A stretch of DNA of 6,913 bases, from NCBI GenBank assembly GCA_030043675.1, contig JASHXG010000198.1, positions 1 through 6,913 on the forward strand, given 5' to 3'. Shown in pieces: positions 6,693 to 6,913 of the stretch. The position numbers and the translations under genes are program-made. Each line of letters starts with the position of its first letter. Within the stretch, counting starts at the first letter, position 1. This stretch comes from Vulcanimicrobiota bacterium. Its GTDB lineage: Bacteria > Vulcanimicrobiota > Vulcanimicrobiia > Vulcanimicrobiales > Vulcanimicrobiaceae. A model generated the notes under the pieces. That model did no database searches. It saw only the letters and a program-made list of their open reading frames with translations, and was not told where the DNA came from.

Positions 6693-6913
6693 AGCTCCGG
6701 CGGCGACACCGGGCCAGCCCGGCATCGATGCTGCGGTCACGACGCAATGGCTGACCGCATTTCTGCGCGACGAGCTTCTCGTGCGGCGCGAAATCCCGCG
6801 CGCGGTGCTGGGACTCTCGGGCGGCGTCGATTCGGCCGTGACTGCGTTCCTGTGCGCGCGAGCGCTGGGTCCGGAGAACGTCTATGCGTTCCGCATGCCG
6901 TACAAAACCTCGC
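6676..6913 (+). CDS. nadE: NAD+ synthetase, N-terminal part (cut by window edge)
   Basis: NadE makes NAD+ from deamido-NAD (nicotinic acid adenine dinucleotide), ATP and ammonia in the cytoplasm, through an adenylated intermediate. The 79 visible residues carry the family's ATP-pyrophosphatase P-loop, LGLSGGVDSAV (45-55), then ALGPENVYAFRMPYKTS (63-79), matching the conserved MPYxTS(S) strand and loop. About 40 residues precede the P-loop, as in short ammonia-dependent NadE. A protein with a fused glutaminase would have a domain of about 280-300 residues before it. ATG 6676 has a good GAGG 8 nt upstream and overlaps the nitrilase gene by 17 nt, so the nitrilase is a natural candidate for the missing ammonia-supplying function. 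The C-terminal part lies outside the window, so intactness cannot be judged. Confidence 0.92.
   Translation, partial: MLPIVEAPAATPGQPGIDAAVTTQWLTAFLRDELLVRREIPRAVLGLSGGVDSAVTAFLCARALGPENVYAFRMPYKTS

Noticed and set aside
6156..6740. 194-residue minus-strand reading frame
   Set aside because: It lies opposite the nitrilase and nadE genes, which have catalytic motifs; its product shows no recognisable motif and is antisense shadow.
1..6913. CRISPR arrays, tRNA/rRNA genes, insertion sequences, riboswitches
   Set aside because: No regularly spaced repeats, no tRNA-like cloverleaf or rRNA sequence, and no transposase or terminal repeats were seen; almost every base is in a protein-coding gene.

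Overview
The window looks like a chromosomal segment of a GC-rich bacterium (roughly 60% G+C by eye, with many GCG, CGC, GTC and ATC codons). GTG and TTG starts are common, genes are packed tightly, and no mobile element, RNA gene or CRISPR array was seen. Gene content fits an uncultured, environmental Gram-negative-like lineage such as Eremiobacterota/WPS-2 or a neighbouring group, but nothing here fixes the taxonomy.

The left half (1-3292) is one minus-strand cluster of three integral-membrane proteins of lipid-linked sugar metabolism. In transcription order they are a PIG-V-like mannosyltransferase (3292-1775), a GtrA-family protein (about 1773-1342), and a GT39/PMT-like glycosyltransferase (1379 to beyond the left edge). 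The last gene is cut by the window edge and needs a TTG start. Spacing is 1 nt or an overlap, so the genes are probably co-transcribed and translationally coupled. The combination suggests that polyprenyl-phosphate-activated sugars are moved across the membrane and transferred outside to a protein or envelope glycan.

A 53-bp divergent gap (3293-3345) separates this from a plus-strand soluble-enzyme operon. It holds glpX (class II fructose-1,6-bisphosphatase), a FAD-dependent pyridine nucleotide-disulfide oxidoreductase, a nitrilase-superfamily amidohydrolase, and the start of nadE (NAD+ synthetase, cut by the right edge). Junctions are a 27-nt gap, an 11-nt overlap and a 17-nt overlap.

Two points stand out in the right half. 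First, the oxidoreductase is split across two frames: the N-terminal FAD/CxxxxC part (from 4357) and the rest (to 5782) join only with a +1 shift at a GCGCGCG run near 4555-4562. Second, the nitrilase carries the catalytic triad plus NadE-glutaminase-like sequence (LPTYGVFDEERF, CEDAW) and overlaps a nadE that lacks a fused glutaminase domain. This suggests a glutamine-dependent NAD+ synthetase split into two polypeptides. The operon would then tie gluconeogenesis/sugar-phosphate flux to supply and redox use of nicotinamide cofactors.
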